Assembly (NCBI GenBank): GCA_902478885.1 | Contig: CABSMS010000052.1 | Location: 1-15,027, forward strand | Source: an uncultured Collinsella sp. | GTDB lineage: Bacteria; Actinomycetota; Coriobacteriia; Coriobacteriales; Coriobacteriaceae | DNA: 15,027 nt | Direction of reading: 5' to 3' | Shown here: piece after piece, positions 1 to 7,600 of the stretch | Position numbering within the stretch: the first letter of the stretch is position 1 | Layout: each line of letters opens with the position of its first letter | Made by a program: the position numbers and the translations under genes | The notes under the pieces: model-generated | Databases searched by the model: none | What the model saw: only the letters and a program-made list of their open reading frames with translations | Told to the model about the DNA's origin: nothing

Positions 1-127
1 CAAGAAGGAGTAACATCGGGACTTGCAGCGACGGACCTCAGGACACTCTTACACCACGTCTGCGCGCGCGACCCTGAGCGCGCGGTAAAATAGGCGTTTG
101 GAGGCTGTTTAGGGGGTTGGTTAGATA
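1..127. other. Intergenic edge sequence, no gene supported
   Basis: The first 13 bases could be the last codons of a gene entering from the left (Lys-Lys-Glu then TAA at 11-13 on the + strand), but three codons are not enough to support a call. A 7-bp CG-repeat stem (63-69 with 78-84) lies in the stretch. It has no T-run after it, so I do not call it a terminator. Nothing else recognisable is visible. Confidence 0.4.
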
Positions 128-162
128 CCCCGTGGTCAAAAAATGCCAAATATGAGTACTGT
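128..162 (+). repeat. Left terminal inverted repeat (35 bp)
   Basis: Perfect reverse complement of 331-365. It begins CCCCGTGGTC and ends GAGTACTGT. The match stops abruptly at the outer border (A at 127 against G at 366), which defines the edge of the element. Confidence 0.9.
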
Positions 163-194
163 TGCCAAGTTAGTCACATATGTTTGAGATCATT

Positions 195-240
195 TTGGCT
201 CTTTAGCGATAAGTAATATCGTTAAAGAGCCAATTTTATT
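195..240 (+). terminator. Hairpin with T-run inside the inverted-repeat element
   Basis: Bases 195-210 pair with 218-233 to give a 16-bp stem with a single G-U pair (206-222) and a 7-base loop (211-217). TTTTATT follows directly at 234-240. This has the shape of an intrinsic terminator read on the + strand. The mirrored A/T flank (TTTT at 193-196 before the stem) could let it work in both directions. It may simply be the structural core of the element rather than the terminator of a gene. Confidence 0.45.
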
Positions 241-330
241 GGACGTATGGGGAATTACTAGACTCAGTTTTTGGACAGGTGAGGATTCCCGGCGCCCGGA
301 ACAGTGCAATTTGCTGCCACTAAATTTGTG

Positions 331-365
331 ACAGTACTCATATTTGGCATTTTTTGACCACGGGG
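331..365 (-). repeat. Right terminal inverted repeat (35 bp)
   Basis: Perfect reverse complement of 128-162. It ends in a run of G (362-366), of which four are part of the repeat. Confidence 0.9.
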
Positions 366-435
366 GCTGCCGAGGCCGTGGTTTCGCCCTTTCTGCGCCG
401 AAGCGATACACTGTTGTCGTTTGATTTCTTCGCTC

Positions 436-442
436 AAGGAGG
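436..442 (+). promoter_or_regulatory. Ribosome binding site AAGGAGG deciding the dipeptidase start
   Basis: A perfect AAGGAGG touches the ATG at 443 but lies six bases before the ATG at 449, so the latter is the functional start. Confidence 0.85.
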
Positions 443-448
443 ATGCGC

Positions 449-1972
449 ATGCCGTGCACAACGATTCTGGTCGGTAAAAACGCAAGCTACGACGGGTCGA
501 CCCTGGTCGCGCGTAACGAGGACTCGTCCAACGGGGTATTTGAGCCCAAGCGCATGCGCGTAGTGCATCCCGACGAGCAGCCGCGTGTCTACACGAGCGT
601 CCTGAGCCACCTGACCGTTGAGCTGCCCGATAACCCCATGCGCTATACGAGCGTCCCCGATGTTGTCCCGGGCCACGGTATCTGGGCCGAGGCCGGTTTC
701 AACGAGCTCAATGTTGACATGTCCGCAACCGAGACGCTTACCACCAACGAGCGCGTCCGCGGCGCCGATCCGCTCGTGGACTACGTGCCCGCCAAGGGCA
801 ACGAGGGTGAGGACGGCTATGTGCCGGCGCAGCCCGGTGGCCTGGGCGAGGAGGACATGGTGACCCTGGTGCTGCCGTATGCCAAGTCCGCCCGCGACGG
901 CGTGCGTATCTTGGGCGACCTGCTCGAGCGCTACGGCACTTACGAGAACAACGGCATCGCCTTTAGCGACGTGGACGAGATCTGGTGGCTCGAGACCATC
1001 GGCGGTCACCACTGGATCGCCAAGCGCGTGCCTGACGACGCCTATGTGACCATGCCCAACCAGCTGGGCATCGACAGCTTTGACCTGGATGACGCCGAGG
1101 GCGCCCAGGCCGACCATATGTGCTCCGCCGACCTGCGCGCCTGGATGGCCGAGTGGCATCTGGACCTGACGCTGGGCGTCGAGAGCGACGGCCCGGCTGC
1201 CGTCTTTAACCCGCGCGAGGCCTTTGGCTCGCACAGCGACAGCGACCACGTCTACAACACGCCGCGCGCGTGGTACATGCAGCGCTGTCTCAACCCCAGC
1301 GACGTGTGGGATGGCCCCGACGCCGACTACACGCCCGAGAGCGACGATATCCCCTGGAGCCGCGTGCCCGAGCGCAAGGTGACCATCGAGGACATCAAGT
1401 ACGTACTCTCGAGCCACTACCAGGGCACGGAGTACGATTGCTACGGTAGCAAGGGCACGCCCGCTACGCGTGGCGCATATCGCCCCATCGGCATCAACCG
1501 CAACAGCCAGCTCGCCGTGTTGCAGCTGCGTCCCTATGCGCAGCCGGCCTATCGCGCCGTGCAGTGGATGGCGTTTGGTTCCAACTCGTTTAACGCGCTG
1601 GTTCCGCTGTACGCCAACGTCGAGACCATGCCCGAGTACTATGCCGACACGCAGGCTCGCGTGACGTCCGAAAACTTCTACTGGGCCAACCGCCTGATCG
1701 GCGCGCTGGCTGACGTCCGCTTCCATGAGTGCGGTCGCGCGGTCGAGGATTATCAGGAGAAGGTCGGTGGCATGGGCCACAAGCAGATCCATGACATCGA
1801 CGCTGCCGTAGCCGCTCTGCCCGAGGTCGAGGTGCCTGCCGAGCTTGCACGCGCCAACGAGGACTTTGCCGAGCGTGTTCGCGTGGAGACCGATGCTCTA
1901 CTGGGCAAGGTGCTCTACACCACGAGCTGCGCCATGAAGAACTCTTTCGCGATGAACGACAACGTGAGGTAG
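449..1972 (+). CDS. pepD: C69 family dipeptidase (PepD-type)
   Basis: Encodes 507 aa. It is an N-terminal nucleophile peptidase of family C69, which cleaves a broad range of dipeptides for amino-acid supply. The start is diagnostic: Met-Pro-Cys-Thr-Thr-Ile-Leu-Val-Gly-Lys, with Cys3 as the expected nucleophile, then DGST (15-18) and RNED (22-25). Mid-protein segments rich in Trp and His, such as WWLETIGGHHWIAKRVPDD, match the family pattern. An in-frame ATG six bases earlier (443) is excluded because the Shine-Dalgarno AAGGAGG abuts it. I see no hydrophobic signal peptide, so the enzyme is probably cytoplasmic. Family members are usually about 470-500 aa, so this copy looks complete. It is followed by a 99-bp gap before the next gene and appears to be transcribed alone. 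The family is clear; the exact substrate preference is not readable. Confidence 0.93.
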   Translation: MPCTTILVGKNASYDGSTLVARNEDSSNGVFEPKRMRVVHPDEQPRVYTSVLSHLTVELPDNPMRYTSVPDVVPGHGIWAEAGFNELNVDMSATETLTTNERVRGADPLVDYVPAKGNEGEDGYVPAQPGGLGEEDMVTLVLPYAKSARDGVRILGDLLERYGTYENNGIAFSDVDEIWWLETIGGHHWIAKRVPDDAYVTMPNQLGIDSFDLDDAEGAQADHMCSADLRAWMAEWHLDLTLGVESDGPAAVFNPREAFGSHSDSDHVYNTPRAWYMQRCLNPSDVWDGPDADYTPESDDIPWSRVPERKVTIEDIKYVLSSHYQGTEYDCYGSKGTPATRGAYRPIGINRNSQLAVLQLRPYAQPAYRAVQWMAFGSNSFNALVPLYANVETMPEYYADTQARVTSENFYWANRLIGALADVRFHECGRAVEDYQEKVGGMGHKQIHDIDAAVAALPEVEVPAELARANEDFAERVRVETDALLGKVLYTTSCAMKNSFAMNDNVR

Positions 1973-2006
1973 GGATTTCCCGTCGATCGAATAGCGCTAA
2001 AACGCT

Positions 2007-2036
2007 TTGTCGCTTTCACTCAATCTTGGGTACAAG
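2007..2036 (+). promoter_or_regulatory. Possible promoter for the phasin-like/UbiB unit
   Basis: TTGTCG (2007-2012) and TACAAG (2031-2036) are separated by 18 bp, each matching the sigma-70-type consensus at four of six positions. Transcription would start near 2043, about 29 bases before the gene at 2072. This is a weak pattern match only. Confidence 0.3.
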
Positions 2037-2071
2037 AACGCCAATGCAGTTGTTTGTGATTGGAGACAACC

Positions 2072-2488
2072 ATGGTTATGAAACTCGATCAGCTTGTTAA
2101 CGGCGCCATTAACGTGGGCTTTGGCGCTGCCGCCGTTGCTGTCGAAGGCGGCAAGAAGGTCCTCGACGACCTTAACACCAAAGGCGAGCAGGTCCGCAAG
2201 GACACCGCCACCCCCGATATCGCCCGCAGTGTGTCCGACATGTTCGAGCAGGCCGGCGGTACCATCTCCGATCTGACCGAGCGCTTGGGCATGCAGGGCG
2301 AGACCGCGGCCCAGCGCGTGCTCGACGAGCTCATCCTTGCCCGCGTCCGCGTTATGACCGCCCCCGAGCGCACGGCCTTCCTGGCCCATGTGCGCGACAT
2401 CGTCGATTCGGTCGAGGACAACGCGACCTCGGTGCCCGTCGAGTCCGTTGAGCCCGACGATGCAGAGGACACCGAAGAGGCCGAGTAG
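2072..2488 (+). CDS. Phasin-like small helical protein, function unknown
   Basis: Encodes 138 aa. The start ATG at 2072 has GGAG at 2062-2065 upstream with six-base spacing; a TTG at 2060 overlaps that site and is unlikely, and an ATG at 2078 is a weaker option. The protein has an Ala/Gly/Val-rich amphipathic N-terminal segment (about 13-30), a charged helical middle (about 35-110) and a very acidic tail ending in EDTEEAE. This composition resembles phasin-like or granule-associated family proteins, but I cannot point to a diagnostic motif. It ends eight bases before the UbiB-type kinase gene, so the two are almost certainly co-transcribed. In other bacteria, small helical proteins next to AarF/UbiB kinases have been annotated as phasin-family; a partner or lipid-associated role is inference. 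No signal peptide or membrane helix is seen. Confidence 0.7.
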   Translation: MVMKLDQLVNGAINVGFGAAAVAVEGGKKVLDDLNTKGEQVRKDTATPDIARSVSDMFEQAGGTISDLTERLGMQGETAAQRVLDELILARVRVMTAPERTAFLAHVRDIVDSVEDNATSVPVESVEPDDAEDTEEAE

Positions 2489-2496
2489 CAGCGCAG

Positions 2497-4260
2497 ATGG
2501 CAGATTCCACCACCGATTACAACAATCTAGATCCTCTGGGTGACGAGGCGGCGGTTGTCGATGAGGTCGACGCCGCCGTCTCGGGCGCTCGCAAGAAGCC
2601 GCGCGCTGTCGATATGGTGCCCGAGGAGCCCGACGCGATGGCGCCGGACGAGGAATACCAGCTCACGCCGGCGGGTCGTCGCGAACGCATTGGGCAGATT
2701 GTTCGCCTGGTCAAAAAGTACCGCGTGTGGGATAACCTCACGCCGGTTCGTTTGCGCCGCCTGCTCGAGGAACTCGGCCCCATGTTCGTCAAGATGGGGC
2801 AGATTTTGGCCAACCGGTCCGAGATTCTGCCGCAGCGCTTTTGCGACGAACTGCGTCGTCTGCGCTCCGACGTGGAGCCGGTGCCGTACGAGGTCGTACT
2901 CAGCTGTCTGGAAGAAGAATACGGCCTGCGCCTGGGGGAGATGTTCGATGCGATCGACCCCAACCCGCTCGGTAGCGCGTCGCTCGCGCAGGTGCACCGC
3001 GCTCGTCTGGTGACGGGCGAGGACGTGGCCGTCAAGGTACAGCGCCCCGGTGCGCAGCAGGTTATGGCACAGGACATCGATATCATCCGCTCGGTGGTGC
3101 GTATCGTTTCCAAGTTCGTTAACACCGATCAATTCGTTGACCTGCACGGCGTAGTCGAGGAGTTGTGGACCTCGTTTCGCGAGGAGACCAACTTTTTGGC
3201 CGAGGCCAAAAACCTCAACGATTTCTACGAGTTCCATAAGAGCGTTCATGGCGTGACGTGCCCTAAATCCTATCTGGACCTGTGCACCGAGCACGTGGTG
3301 GTTATGGATTACGTCGACGGCATTTCGATCGCCGATCCTGAACGCTTGGTGGCCGAGGGCTATGACTTGGAAAAGATCGGTGCCGCGATTGTCGAGGACT
3401 ACTCGACGCAGGTGCTCGATGACGGCTTTTTCCATGCCGACCCGCATGCGGGAAACATCATCCTCAAGGACGGCATCGTTTACTTTATCGACTTGGGCAT
3501 GGTCGGACGCATGTCGAGCCACGATCGCGGTATCGTAAAGGACATGATTTTCGCCGTGGCCGAGGGCGACGTGCCAAAGCTCAAGGATTCGCTCATGCGC
3601 TTTGCCGTGACGCGTGGCGATTCGGCCGAGCTCGATCATTCAGCGTTTTTGTCCGATCTTGACTTTATCGTGGCTGACTTTGCGGGCCTTGACCTGAAGG
3701 ATTTGGATATCGGCGAGTTTTTGACCTCGCTGTTAAACCTCGCGCGTAAGAATGACGTTGAGCTGCCGAGCGTGGTGACGATGTTCGCGCGCGGCATGGT
3801 GACGCTCGAGGGTTTGCTGACCGAGTACATGCCCAACGTCAACATGATCCAGATCATCCAAACCCACATTAAAAACGAGAAAAGCACCTATGCGCGCGTG
3901 CGCGACATGGGGCGCGATCTTGCCGCGAGCAGCTATCGCGCGGCGAAGGGCTCACTCGAGGCGGCTGAGTACCTGGGGCTGGCTTCGCGCATGCTTACGC
4001 GCGGCCAGCTTAAGGTGAACACGCAGATCATGAGCAGCGATAAGGCACTGCGACAGCTGGGTGGGATTATCGACCGCATGTCGATGGCTATCGTTATCGC
4101 CGGCCTGTTTATCGGTTCGTCGGTGGTGTACTACGCACGCATCGAGCCGGTTGTGTTCGGTATCCCGGTCATTGGCTTTATGGGCTACGTGAGCGCGCTG
4201 GTGCTGGCGCTTATGCTGGGCCGCAATATCTGGCTCAACAGCCACGGCGGCAAACACTAG
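2497..4260 (+). CDS. AarF/UbiB (ABC1/ADCK) family atypical kinase
   Basis: Encodes 587 aa. Key family features occur in order: the KMGQ signature (99-102), which is the KxGQ motif diagnostic of the UbiB family; GSASLAQVH (159-167) in place of a typical nucleotide loop; AVKVQRP with the ATP-anchoring Lys180; a Glu-rich segment (228-236); HADPHAGN (313-320) as catalytic loop; and DLG (332-334) as metal-binding motif. Two hydrophobic stretches near the C-terminus (about 528-546 and 552-575) would anchor it in the membrane, as in other family members. In bacteria that make ubiquinone the family supports quinone synthesis; in an anaerobic actinobacterium the substrate is unknown and may be lipid-related. 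The first 60 residues are acidic and probably disordered. The Shine-Dalgarno is poor, and the eight-base gap from the previous gene suggests translational coupling. All key residues are present, so it is probably active. Confidence 0.93.
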   Translation: MADSTTDYNNLDPLGDEAAVVDEVDAAVSGARKKPRAVDMVPEEPDAMAPDEEYQLTPAGRRERIGQIVRLVKKYRVWDNLTPVRLRRLLEELGPMFVKMGQILANRSEILPQRFCDELRRLRSDVEPVPYEVVLSCLEEEYGLRLGEMFDAIDPNPLGSASLAQVHRARLVTGEDVAVKVQRPGAQQVMAQDIDIIRSVVRIVSKFVNTDQFVDLHGVVEELWTSFREETNFLAEAKNLNDFYEFHKSVHGVTCPKSYLDLCTEHVVVMDYVDGISIADPERLVAEGYDLEKIGAAIVEDYSTQVLDDGFFHADPHAGNIILKDGIVYFIDLGMVGRMSSHDRGIVKDMIFAVAEGDVPKLKDSLMRFAVTRGDSAELDHSAFLSDLDFIVADFAGLDLKDLDIGEFLTSLLNLARKNDVELPSVVTMFARGMVTLEGLLTEYMPNVNMIQIIQTHIKNEKSTYARVRDMGRDLAASSYRAAKGSLEAAEYLGLASRMLTRGQLKVNTQIMSSDKALRQLGGIIDRMSMAIVIAGLFIGSSVVYYARIEPVVFGIPVIGFMGYVSALVLALMLGRNIWLNSHGGKH

Positions 4261-4311
4261 AGGCTGCGACCGTCACCGCATTTTCCTATCGCAAACAATA
4301 GCTTTTACCTT

Positions 4312-4339
4312 GGGCTTCGCCTGTGTGCGGGGCCCTTTT
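4312..4339 (+). terminator. Intrinsic terminator after the UbiB-type kinase gene
   Basis: GGGCTTCGC (4312-4320) pairs with GCGGGGCCC (4327-4335), a nine-bp stem with two G-U pairs and a six-base loop, followed by TTTT. It lies 51 bases after the stop codon and just before the B12 riboswitch, and so separates the two transcription units. Confidence 0.75.
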
Positions 4340-4366
4340 GCGTGATACCATTTTGACGGTAATAAT
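4338..4366 (+). promoter_or_regulatory. Candidate promoter of the B12-controlled operon
   Basis: AATAAT (4361-4366) matches a -10 box at five of six positions, with TTGCGT (4338-4343) 17 bp upstream. The predicted start near 4373 falls just before the first riboswitch stem, which supports the choice. The -35 box would overlap the T-run of the preceding terminator. A TTGACG at 4353-4358 with TAGATG at 4375-4380 is a second possibility, but it would start inside the riboswitch. Confidence 0.4.
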
Positions 4367-4376
4367 CGATGGCCTA

Positions 4377-4547
4377 GATGGTGGTGCGGAGACGCACGAA
4401 TGCGCGGTTTTCCTGCGCGTTTGGGAGAATCGGGGTGCAAGTCCCCGGCTGTACCAGTAACCGTAATTCCTCTTGGCTCGGGATGTTCGCGTCGCAGATC
4501 GGACGACGCGCCTGAGCCGTTAAGGTTAAGTCGGATCGCCTCCCATC
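4377..4547 (+). ncRNA. Cobalamin (B12) riboswitch
   Basis: The conserved cobalamin aptamer core is present: GGGAGAATCGGGGTGCAAGT begins at 4423, followed by the B12-box-like GGCTGTACCAGTAACCGT (4447-4464) and the 3' element AGTCGGATCGCC (4529-4540). The variable arm between them folds well: GGCTCGGG (4475-4482) with CCTGAGCC (4511-4518, one G-U pair), enclosing CGCGTCG (4488-4494) with CGACGCG (4504-4510). GATGG (4377-4381) with CCATC (4543-4547) can close the P1 stem. The roughly 170-nt length fits the class. No T-run terminator lies between the aptamer and the gene, so control is probably at translation: CCTCC in the aptamer's 3' edge (4539-4543) is exactly complementary to the gene's GGAGG (4592-4596), and a small GC hairpin (4560-4573) lies between. 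Cobalamin riboswitches normally repress in the presence of B12. The class assignment is strong; the exact ends are approximate. Confidence 0.92.
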
Positions 4548-4610
4548 TTGCATGCGGCTGCGGCGTATGCCGCCGGTGTGCATAGGGCTCTGGAGGGAAG
4601 GGGGACCCCG

Positions 4611-7600
4611 ATGGGGGAACTCGGGCGTAACATGCGCGATGACGTGGGGCAGTCTCAAGGCGACGCTCCAAGTACAGACAATGGGGGACAAATGGATATG
4701 TTTGAGGACGAGCGTGAGTGCGCCTCGTTGCATCGCCGTGGCGCGATTGCACGCGGTGTAGTCAAGCGCTGCCTGGTGGCATTCCTGGCCTTCGCGATGG
4801 CCTTTGGCACCACACCGGCTCAGCTGTGGGCCGAGGGCGCCGAGGGCATTGCCGATGCTGTGGCTCAGGCTGCGACACCGGGCGAGGGCGCAGCGCTTGC
4901 GGGCGGTACCGCTGAGCAGAGCGGCGCCGAGGTTTCGGATTCCGGGAGCGCGCCTGCAGCCAGTGCCGCCACAACAGGGGCGGCAACTGGCGACGAAGGC
5001 CTGACGACGGGGGAGAGCCCTGCCACGAGCGAGCAGTCTTCGACGGCATCCGCTGGCCAAGCAGGATCTGCCGCCGCGGCTGCCGTTCAGACAGAGAACC
5101 CGACAGAAACCGGCGATGTCGCCAAGAAACAAGTCGAGGTCTCGTTCTCGATTATCGGCACCGATGCCGACGGCAAGGCTCAGACTTGGGTGGCGCCTAC
5201 GCAGCTCAAGCTCGAAGAGGGCGCGACGGCTGCGGACGCCTTCGTTAAGCTGCAGCAGAAGACGGGCTTCAAGGCGGATTACGATCCGAACACGGCATAC
5301 GGTTTCTACCTCAAAAGCATCACGTCCCCGAGCGATGGCCGTACGCTTGCCTACGATCCGACGACTCATGCCTACTGGCAGCTGTTCGTCGACGGCGCGT
5401 CTTCCTCGGTTGGCGCGAGCGGCGTCAAGCTCACCCAGGGGCAGAAGATTGAGTTTGCCTTTACGGGTGGTAGCGCGTCCCCTGTCGTTAAGGACCAGCT
5501 TGCCGCAAATGTGACCGTCATTGGTCGCGATGCCCAGGGCAAGACTCAGACCTGGGTCGACAACGCGCAGTATGTGGTGACGTCCGGTTCGAGCGCGCTC
5601 GATCTTACGAAGGTCGCGCTCGAGGCGAACGACATTGACGCCGTTGCTGCGGGCTCCTTCATTCTGAGCCTTAAGTACAACGGTGTTGAGCTGGGTACGC
5701 CGCTCGATTATTCGACCTATTGGCAGCTGTTTATCAACGGCAAGTCGAGTGACTATACGGCGGACAATGTCACCATCCATGCCGGCGATACCGTCACGTG
5801 GTTCTACGGTGGCTGGGGCGACAAGTTGCCCTCTGATTCTGTCCATGCTTCCGTTCAGGTCCTCGGTAAGGACAAGGACGGCAAACGGCAGGTTTGGGCC
5901 TCGACGGGCCAGACGAGTCTCAAGGCGGGCTCTACTGCCAAGGATCTCCTTGAGCAGACCGGCCTTACTCTCGATGCTGGCGAATCGTCTTGGGGCTGGT
6001 TCCTCAACGGCATTACTTCGCCGTTCGATGGTAAGTCCTATGGCTGGGATGCTGCGACCAAAAGCTATTGGCGCTTCTATGTAAATGGCAAGTTCGCCGA
6101 CGTTGGCGCCGGTGCCTACGAGCTCCAAGAGGGCGATGCCGTCACCTTTATGTATGGTGCAGACGCCGATGCCCTTCCTGGCCAGGTTCTTGGGTCTGTC
6201 GATGTTATCGGTCCCGATGTCAACGGCAACAATTCTCGCTGGGGCTCTGCAAGCAATGTTTCTCTGCCCGAAGGCTCTACGGCTCAGGACCTTATCGAAG
6301 CGGTTCTGAAGGCCAAGGGCGTTACGTACAACGGCTCCCAGAGTGGTGCATACTGGTTCCTGAATTCCATTACTTCACCGTTCGATCACAAGCCGTATGG
6401 CTGGGATGGTGCGACCAAGAAATATTGGCGTCTGTTTATCAACGGAGAGTCCTCATCTCTCTGCGTCAACCAGGTCAAGCTTAAGAGCGGCGATAAGGTT
6501 ACGCTTGCCTATACCACCGACGATTCGGCCATGCCCGATCCCGACAAGATTGTCGTGGACCCGAGCGCGACGACTCCTGATTGGGATGCCGAGTGGGCCG
6601 GCTACGGCAACAGTGGCAACGGTTCGACCGTAACGGATGCCAAGACGCCTGCGCAGGCCGCCGGTCTTAAGTGGGCTTTCGATTGGAAGGCCGAGTCTGG
6701 TCAGCAGTATGCCAACTGCAGCGAGCCTGTCATCGCTAACGGCTTTGTGTACATCGCGACCGAGAACGAGCTCATCAAGATCGATTCGTCCACGGGCAAA
6801 AAGGTTGCCTCTGCGCCGCTTGCCTCCAAGGTGAGCTATACTTCTCGTCCGATCTATACCAATGGCCTCATCATCGTTCCGCTCAACGGCGGTGCGGTCC
6901 AGGCGATTACTGCAGACAAGCTGATCTGCAAGTGGCTGACGCCTGGTTTGACGGATTTGACGCAGAGCTCCTGCACCGTCGTTTCGGACGGCGAGTACGT
7001 CTATGTAGGCTCGGTCGATATTTCGTATGACGAGAATTACAACGCGACCTACGGCAACGGCTCCTTTGCACGCATTAAGATTGCCACGGGCGAAGTTTCT
7101 TGGCAGAACATCGACCCTACCGAGGGCTATTACTGGACTGGTGCGGCTTTGACGGATAAGTATGCCATCGTTCCTACGAGCGCGGGTACGCTTAAGTGCA
7201 TTGATAAGACGACGGGCGATGTCGTTTCGACCATGGAGCTCGGCGCTGTCGCAAATGCCGATTGCATTGCCGATCCGTCCAATGGTTCGACCTTCTATCA
7301 GATGACGCACGACGGAAAGCTCCATGTGATTTCGCTTTCGGCGAAGGGTGTGCTGAGTGCACAGAAGACGGTTGATCTGGGCCTTACGAATAATCTGAGC
7401 GCCCCTGCGGTGTCTGGTGACAATCTGATTGTCGGCGGACAGACGGCTACGGGCTCTGCTCTGGTTCTCTATAACCTGAAGACGGGTAAGACCACGATGG
7501 TCGCTGCTGCCGACGGCAAGGCGCTGCCGGCTGGCCTCAACGGTATTGCTGCTACTCCGCTGGTGAGTGTTCAGGGCGGCAAGACCTATGTGTACTTCAC

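Larger units (their letters stand above)
128..365. mobile_element. MITE-like inverted-repeat element, 238 bp
   Basis: Bases 128-162 are the exact reverse complement of 331-365, a perfect 35-bp terminal inverted repeat. The pairing continues imperfectly inward: 8 of the next 12 bases also match (163-174 with 319-330). The arms contain the string CCAAATATGAGTACTGT and an A6/T6 run. The element is clearly richer in A+T than the surrounding genes, has no transposase-sized reading frame, and has a second hairpin in its middle. Long perfect terminal repeats, short length and no coding capacity are the hallmarks of a miniature inverted-repeat transposable element. I see no convincing target-site duplication at the borders (GATA before, GCTG after). 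It could instead be an interspersed palindromic repeat with a regulatory role. It sits 83 bp upstream of the dipeptidase start. Confidence 0.6.

Noticed and set aside
63..84. CG-repeat hairpin as a terminator
   Set aside because: The stem is only 7 bp of alternating CG with no T-run on the downstream side.
190..485. Small - strand open frames reading out of the inverted-repeat element
   Set aside because: They read through the 35-bp repeat and the dipeptidase ribosome site and have no family resemblance. Such frames arise wherever the repeat is present.
434..1792. Long open frame on the - strand opposite the dipeptidase gene
   Set aside because: It is the complement of a strongly coding, high-GC gene; its product is a Val/His/Arg-rich low-quality sequence with no family features, and the + strand gene is certain.
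4548..4610. Upstream in-frame TTG start for the large surface protein
   Set aside because: It lies at the edge of the riboswitch, has no ribosome site, and would place 21 extra residues before an already long leader.
4374..6128. Long - strand open frame across the riboswitch and start of the large surface protein
   Set aside because: It overlaps the riboswitch and four-domain gene on the other strand. Its product is Arg/Ala/Leu-rich without motifs, a typical GC-rich shadow.
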